The translations under genes and the position numbers were made by a program. The notes below the pieces were generated by a model. The model was not told the DNA's origin and made no database searches. It worked only from the letters and a program-made list of their open reading frames with translations. Positions 60,107 to 64,000 of a stretch of 64,000 bases of DNA are shown piece by piece. Each line of letters starts with the position of its first letter. The stretch's first letter is position 1. Location of the stretch: positions 86,761 to 150,760 of the forward strand of contig NZ_JAHBDQ010000012.1 in the NCBI RefSeq assembly GCF_019956555.1. The letters are read 5' to 3'. This stretch comes from Pseudomonas sp. A-RE-19 (lineage in GTDB: Bacteria > Pseudomonadota > Gammaproteobacteria > Pseudomonadales > Pseudomonadaceae).

Positions 60107-61361
60107 GTTCGTCTCCTCGGGCGACACGGGGCAGGCGCAGCTCGGTAAGCGTGCCACCTTCCTCATGACTGTAGAGTTTCACTGAGCCGCCGGCGCGTGT
60201 CACGCTGGCCTTGCTCAAAAACAGGCCCAGGCCGAAACCTTTGCCCTTGGTGGTAAAAAATGGTTTGCCAATCTGCTCGGCAATGGCCAGTGGCACACCG
60301 GCGCCATGGTCGCGAATGCTGATGGTCAAATCTTCGGCATTCCAGTCCAGGGTCACTTGCAAGCCTTCAGGGCAAGCATCGGCGGCGTTGTTCAGCAAAT
60401 TTAGCAGGGCTTGGGTCAGGTCCGGCGGTGGCGCCATGCGCGGCACGGTCCCCTGGCCCAGACGCTGGAAGCGGTAACTGGCTTCCGGGCGCATCAGGTG
60501 CCAGCGGTTCAGGGCTTCGTCGAGCCAGTCGGTGACGTCCTGCATTTCCACCGCCAAGCGGCGATTGGCCTCCGCCGCCCGCACCAACTGCTGCAAGGTT
60601 TCTTTGCAGAGTTTGACCTGATCCTGCAGCACGCTCAAATCGTCCTGCAACAGCGGGTCGGGGTGGTCCTGACGCATTTCCTTGAGCAACACGCTCATGG
60701 TCGCCAGCGGCGTGCCCAGTTCATGGGCGGCGCCGGCAGCCTGGGTCGCAACGGCCAGCAATTGCTGATCGCGCAGGCCTTCTTCGCGACGAATGGCACG
60801 CAGTTCTTCCTGACGACGCAGCTCTTCAGCCATGCGGGCAGCGAAAAACGTGATGACCGCTGCGGCCAGGGCAAAGCTCAGCCACATGCCGTAGATCTGC
60901 AGGTTCTCCCGGGCGATCGGGAACGTTTCCAGCGGGTAAAACCGCGCCAGCAGCAACGTATAAAGCGCCAACGCGATACCCGACAGAATCACCGAATAGC
61001 GCCACGGCAGCGTCACGGCAGCGATGGTCAGCGGCACCAGATAATAAGAAACGAACGGGTTGGTCGAACCGCCGGAGAAATACAGCAAGGCACTGTGGAT
61101 AAACAGGTCGCAGGCCAGTTGCACGGCGTATTCGAGCTCGGTCACCGGCCATGACGTGCGCAGGCGAATCGCGGTCAGCGCGCAGAGCACCATGGAAAAA
61201 CCGAGGGTGATCGCCAATTGCAGCCAGGGTAACGGCAGCAGGTCTAACCAGTAGGCCAGGCCTACGGAACCGGCCTGAGCGGCCAGCACCAACGTGCGGA
61301 TGAACGTGAGCCGCCAGAGGTTCTGGCGAGTGGCGGAAGTGATTTGAACGGGGGCGAGCAT
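60099..61361 (-). CDS. roxS: Redox sensor histidine kinase RoxS (RegB/PrrB family)
   Basis: The 420-residue kinase has six N-terminal membrane helices with the ubiquinone-site motif FSGGSTNPFVSYYLVPL, the H box AAGAAHELGTPLATM, and the HATPase domain (NLLNNAADACPEG, DHGAGVPLAI, GKGFGLGLFLSKASV). It senses the redox state of the respiratory quinone pool and phosphorylates RoxR. Start 61361 (MLAPVQITSATRQN) fits the family; the longer frame to 61520 is not supported. Confidence 0.93.
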   Translation of the reverse strand: MLAPVQITSATRQNLWRLTFIRTLVLAAQAGSVGLAYWLDLLPLPWLQLAITLGFSMVLCALTAIRLRTSWPVTELEYAVQLACDLFIHSALLYFSGGSTNPFVSYYLVPLTIAAVTLPWRYSVILSGIALALYTLLLARFYPLETFPIARENLQIYGMWLSFALAAAVITFFAARMAEELRRQEELRAIRREEGLRDQQLLAVATQAAGAAHELGTPLATMSVLLKEMRQDHPDPLLQDDLSVLQDQVKLCKETLQQLVRAAEANRRLAVEMQDVTDWLDEALNRWHLMRPEASYRFQRLGQGTVPRMAPPPDLTQALLNLLNNAADACPEGLQVTLDWNAEDLTISIRDHGAGVPLAIAEQIGKPFFTTKGKGFGLGLFLSKASVTRAGGSVKLYSHEEGGTLTELRLPRVARGDEHE

Positions 61362-61640
61362 GAGCTCTCCTGATGAGCGCTCCAGGCGGATCGCATGGAG
61401 TATAACCAAGCACGGGGGCTGGCAGGCAAAAGTGCGGCAAACGGCCACATGGCATTGACCCCGCAGCGTCTGAAAGCCACCGGCAACACCGGTTATCCAC
61501 AAACCTGTATGAGACCGCAAATAAAGATGGAAGCTGCGTCCAAAGGAACCGTCACACCTGAAAAACAGGAGCAGGGACGAGCAAGGTGAGCATGGCAGCG
61601 GATGAAGCGATTGAGGTGTCTATGCGGTGATATGACAAGC
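61362..61640. other. Intergenic stretch without a recognisable gene
   Basis: Between roxS and the terminator at 61641 I see no gene with a sensible start and composition. The short plus-strand frame 61395-61589 has no ribosome binding site and looks like chance. The region should contain the roxS promoter. Confidence 0.5.
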
Positions 61641-61677
61641 AAAAAAAACCGGCTACCCATGCGTGATCGCCGGTTTA
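61641..61677 (-). terminator. Rho-independent terminator of the small gene at 61.8 kb
   Basis: On the minus strand AAACCGGC and GCCGGTTT form the stem, followed by eight T. It lies about 90 bases beyond the stop of the 62-residue gene. Confidence 0.8.
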
Positions 61678-61766
61678 TCAGATCCGTCAGCCCTGCTCAT
61701 GCAGGATTTCGTTCACTGCTGCGATCTGCAGATCCTGGCTGATGATTTGCGGTTCTACAACACTAA

Positions 61767-61955
61767 TTAGAACCTCAGTTCGGGCGGAAGCAAGTAGTTA
61801 CCAACTTGCCTCCACGCCTCATCCGCTTCTCCGTACTTCCCCCCAATGAGCGTTCCATCTTTCTGAATCTGCCACCACCATGCGTCACCGTACCCGGCAA
61901 CTTGCACAACGTCATAGCCAGCTTGCCTTGCTTCCTGTTTTTCTTCAGGGGTCAT
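61767..61955 (-). CDS. Small 62-residue protein, unknown
   Basis: It starts MTPEEKQEARQAGYDVVQVAGYGDAWWWQIQKDG, with AAGGAAAT about 10 bases before the ATG, and its terminator follows, so it is a real transcription unit. The protein is acidic, cytosolic and rich in Trp (WWW near residue 26), with a Gly-rich turn IGGKYGEADEAWRQVG. I do not recognise a family. Composition is slightly more AT-rich than its neighbours. Upstream in-frame extension to 62147 is not supported. Confidence 0.65.
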   Translation of the reverse strand: MTPEEKQEARQAGYDVVQVAGYGDAWWWQIQKDGTLIGGKYGEADEAWRQVGNYLLPPELRF

Positions 61956-62217
61956 GATTATTTCCTTATTCAGATTTGCACGTTGTTGAAGCCGACCGCT
62001 TTGGCCGGTGAAGGCTTTTGCGGTGGGCTTGCAATCATGCTCAATCAAGCTGCGAGATATTTCTACTGTCAGAACTAACAGGTACCCCTGTTTCCACTGT
62101 GAATAGAGCCATCTGTATAGAAGTTGTAACTGTGCGAACCGGACCATTGAAGCTAGAGTCTGATGGTTTCATGCAGGATCGGACCCTAACCCCTGCGCCC
62201 CGTCCAAGGAGCTTTTC

Positions 62218-62934
62218 ATGCACACATTGCGCCGCAGCGCCGCCCTTCTTGCCTTAAGCGTTGGCACCGTCGCCAGCCTCCCGGCCCTGGCCGTCGACGA
62301 ACTGCATTACAACCAGATCTCCCTGCGCGCCGAAGTCAGCCAGGAAGTGGCCCGCGACCTGATGATCGTGACCCTCTACACCGAAGAGCAAAACACCGAC
62401 CCGGCCAAACTCGCCGCCGACGTCAGCACCACCATGAACAAAGCGCTGGCCCAGGCCAAACAGGTCAAGGACATCACCCTGCGTCAGGGCAGCCGCAACA
62501 GCTACCCGATCTACGACACCAAAGGCCAGAAAATCACCGGCTGGCGTGAACGCGCCGAACTGCGCCTGGAAAGCTCGGACTTCGCCGCCCTCTCCAAGCT
62601 CACCGGCGAACTGCTTACCGACCTGAAAATGGGCGGCATGGACTTCGCCATCGCCACCCCGACCCGCAAAGCCAGCGAAGACGCCCTGCTCAAAGAAGCC
62701 GTGACCGCCTTCAAGGCCCGCGCCCAACTGGCCACCGACGCCCTGGGTGGCAAGAGCTACAAAATCGTCAACCTGAACCTCAACAGCAATGGTTATCCAC
62801 AGCCGTACATGCGCGGACCGATGATGATGAAAGCGGCGGCCATGGATTCGGCGCCAGTGACGCCCGAGGTTGAAGCGGGCACCAGCCAGGTCAGCATGAC
62901 GGCGGATGGGGCGATTGAAGTGTTGATGCCTTGA
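62218..62934 (+). CDS. Periplasmic SIMPL-domain (DUF541) protein
   Basis: The 238-residue protein has a signal peptide (SAALLALSVGTVASLPALA) and one SIMPL domain: HYNQISLRAEVSQEVARDLMIVTLYTEEQNTDPAKLAADV, GWRERAELRLESSDFAALSKLTGEL. Family members (for example E. coli YggE) are periplasmic or membrane-associated and linked to oxidative-stress tolerance, with no settled biochemical activity. AAGGAG lies 7 bases before the ATG. It is monocistronic and followed by a REPIN. Confidence 0.9.
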   Translation: MHTLRRSAALLALSVGTVASLPALAVDELHYNQISLRAEVSQEVARDLMIVTLYTEEQNTDPAKLAADVSTTMNKALAQAKQVKDITLRQGSRNSYPIYDTKGQKITGWRERAELRLESSDFAALSKLTGELLTDLKMGGMDFAIATPTRKASEDALLKEAVTAFKARAQLATDALGGKSYKIVNLNLNSNGYPQPYMRGPMMMKAAAMDSAPVTPEVEAGTSQVSMTADGAIEVLMP

Positions 62935-62976
62935 TGCGGTGGCGGGTCAGTCAGTTTTGTAGTGACTGATCCGCCG

Positions 62977-63086
62977 CCTTCGCGGGCAAGCCTCGCTCCT
63001 ACAGGGTTCTGGGGCGTACATAAATGTTGTGTACAACCAAGTCCCGTAGGAGCGAGCGGTGCGGCGATCCGACTTGCCCGCGAAGA
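62977..63086. repeat. REPIN with a split right arm
   Basis: The left arm reads CTTCGCGGGCAAGCCTCGCT; the right arm is its reverse complement except that 16 bases (CGGTGCGGCGATCCGA) are inserted between GAGCGAG and CTTGCCC. It lies between the SIMPL gene and the DUF6124-type gene. Confidence 0.75.
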
Positions 63087-63099
63087 ACGATAACGCGCT

Positions 63100-63468
63100 C
63101 TACGCCGGATCAACGTTATCCAACGCCCGGTTCACCGCCAATTCCGCCACCATGATGATCTGCTGAATCGCCATCGCCGTATGGCGCTGCGGGCCGATCA
63201 GAGCGTTGGCGAAATCGCTGACCAGGACACTCGCCGAGGCCAACGATTCGTAGGCGTAGGCCAGCAGGCTTTCGGTGTCGGCCCCCGGGGCGACCATGAA
63301 CATCGTGCTGGGGCGACGGGGCTTTTCGGTGTATGGCGGCGGGGGGTCGAGGTAGTAGTCGAGGGCGCGTTTTATGGCTTCGCGGTCTTTGAGCAATTCT
63401 TCGGTGCGCGAGGCTTCGGCGTTGGGGGTGGTGGTGTTGAAGGGTGGGTCCGGGATTAACTTATCCAT
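63100..63468 (-). CDS. DUF6124/DUF3077-type small Pseudomonas protein
   Basis: The 122-residue protein has a Pro-rich N-terminal third (DKLIPDPPFNTTTPNAEASRTEELLKDREAIKRALDYYLDPPPPYTEKPRRPSTMFMVAPGAD) and a helical C-terminal part, ESLLAYAYESLASASVLVSDFANALIGPQRHTAMAIQQIIMVAELAVNRALDN. I recognise it as a pseudomonad-restricted family of unknown function; several copies per genome are common. AGGAG lies 7 bases before ATG 63468. The frame stays open far upstream, but the leader looks like structured RNA rather than protein, so the short start is preferred. Confidence 0.82.
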   Translation of the reverse strand: MDKLIPDPPFNTTTPNAEASRTEELLKDREAIKRALDYYLDPPPPYTEKPRRPSTMFMVAPGADTESLLAYAYESLASASVLVSDFANALIGPQRHTAMAIQQIIMVAELAVNRALDNVDPA

Positions 63469-63720
63469 ATAAAAACTCCTACTTGCGAGTGGGAGCCATC
63501 CATTTGTCGTTTCCACACGACAAAAAGGTGGCAGCTGTACGCAGGGTGGAAAACCGGTAAGTAGGCACCCGGCCAGACCGAAGTCTGCCCACGCACAGCC
63601 GCCATGACGCAGTTTGCAGACGAAAGAAGACGTCGGCAACGACTACGGTGGTGATGCAGTGCAACTACTTAAGGGTCAGGTTTCCACACCTGCTCGCTGG
63701 TTTGGCAGCGAGAGCCAAAG
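63469..63720 (-). promoter_or_regulatory. Structured 5' leader of the DUF6124-type gene with GGA hairpins
   Basis: On the minus strand two hairpins share the same GTGGAA hexaloop: CAGGT/ACCTG at 63677-63692 and TTGTCGT/ACGACAA at 63504-63523. GGA in a hairpin loop is the RsmA/CsrA-type recognition pattern. Further GGA triplets occur in AATGGATGG near 63500 and in the Shine-Dalgarno TAGGAG (63476-63481). A third hairpin, CTCGCTG/CAGCGAG, lies at about 63693-63713. Together this suggests post-transcriptional control. Confidence 0.5.
63479..63664 (-). other. Possible upstream ORF ending in the Shine-Dalgarno of the DUF6124-type gene
   Basis: A 61-codon frame begins at ATG 63664 and ends with TAG at 63479-63481, which overlaps the AGGAG of the next gene. 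The peptide is Arg/Cys-rich and not recognisable. No good ribosome binding site precedes it, so translation is uncertain, but its stop position would suit translational coupling. Confidence 0.3.
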
Positions 63721-63898
63721 ACTAAAAGGCCCACTTCCGACCGACAACCTGAAAATTGCGTGGGAAAGGTCTGAGCTCTGACACACCCGTTAAACATTCA
63801 AAAGCGGAACGCGGAGCGTCCCTGGCGGCATTCCCACGCGGGAGCGTGAGAACGATCAATCTCACGTCTGACACCGAATGCTCATCTGACACGGATGA
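63721..63898. other. Intergenic stretch without a recognisable gene
   Basis: I see no gene here. A degenerate hairpin GCATTCCCACGCGGGAGCGTG lies near 63829-63850 and resembles the one at 12848. The promoter of the DUF6124-type transcript should lie in this stretch. Confidence 0.45.
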
Positions 63899-63993
63899 CT
63901 GTAGGAGCTGTCGAGTGAAACGAGGCTGCGATCTTTTGATCTTGAAAATCAACGTCAAAAGATCGCAGCCTCGTTTCACTCGGCAGCTCCTAC
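63899..63993. repeat. Long REPIN, second copy of the 52301 element
   Basis: Left arm CTGTAGGAGCTGTCGAGTGA and onward matches the copy at 52301 base for base for about 50 bases. The loop differs and the right arm has one change (CGGCAGCTCC for CGACAGCTCC). Confidence 0.92.
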
Positions 63994-64000
63994 GTGGGGT

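Noticed and set aside
61395..61589. 64-codon plus-strand frame upstream of roxS
   Set aside because: No ribosome binding site, no recognisable features, and it overlaps the roxS promoter side.

Overview
The window is about 64 kb of a GC-rich Pseudomonas chromosome, most likely of the P. fluorescens group. Three things point there: the gene order (cysD-cysNC, algW-his-murA-mla-kds-lpt-rpoN-pts, pmbA/tldD-yhdP-rng-maf-mreDCB, gatCAB), which matches what I know of the P. aeruginosa PA4442-PA4485 neighbourhood; the abundant paired REP elements; and strong third-position GC, which leaves long open shadow frames behind almost every gene. I see no rRNA, tRNA, CRISPR array, prophage or insertion sequence.

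Layout. 1-7.6 kb: end of cysZ, a glycosyltransferase, an Old Yellow Enzyme reductase, a Cys glutathione peroxidase, slyD, a DUF3565 protein, pta and a YihG-type acyltransferase. 7.6-11.5 kb: sulfate activation (cysD, cysNC) and a NIF3-family protein. 11.6-12.7 kb: algW, the DegS-like regulated-proteolysis protease. 13.1-13.5 kb: an AT-rich orphan gene between algW and hisC. 13.6-21.6 kb, all minus strand: mlaFEDCB, ibaG, murA, hisG, hisD, hisC. 21.9-28.9 kb, all plus strand: kdsD-kdsC-lptC-lptA-lptB (LPS Kdo supply and export), then rpoN-hpf-ptsN-rapZ-ptsO (sigma-54 and nitrogen PTS). 29-42.6 kb: pmbA, darP and tldD, a nitrilase-family amidase, yhdP, rng, maf, mreD, mreC, mreB. 42.8-46.6 kb: gatCAB and an RlpA-like lipoprotein. 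46.6-49.1 kb: a CaCA antiporter, a CMD-family protein and an AEC transporter. 49.3-57.5 kb: a galactarate catabolism cluster (garD, MFS transporter, ketoglutarate-semialdehyde dehydrogenase, kdgD) and its likely GntR/FadR-type regulator. 57.7-64 kb: an SbmA/YddA-type ABC exporter, the RoxSR-type two-component system, a small unknown protein, a SIMPL-domain protein and a DUF6124-type protein with a long structured leader.

Most of the window is core envelope and housekeeping DNA. The accessory points are: (1) a zinc-phospholipase-C/HET-C-like gene plus a 63-codon partner, inserted inside the galactarate cluster and preceded by a textbook LexA (SOS) box; (2) the DUF6124 gene, whose 5' leader carries two hairpins with identical GUGGAA loops and an upstream ORF whose stop codon lies in the Shine-Dalgarno sequence; (3) the AT-rich orphan at 13.1 kb; (4) a C-terminal remnant of a ZIP metal transporter beside ptsO, which looks like the scar left by loss of the fagA-fumC-sodA region; (5) a shared operator linking the GntR regulator to kdgD; (6) many REPINs of at least three sequence types, one of them a mosaic.
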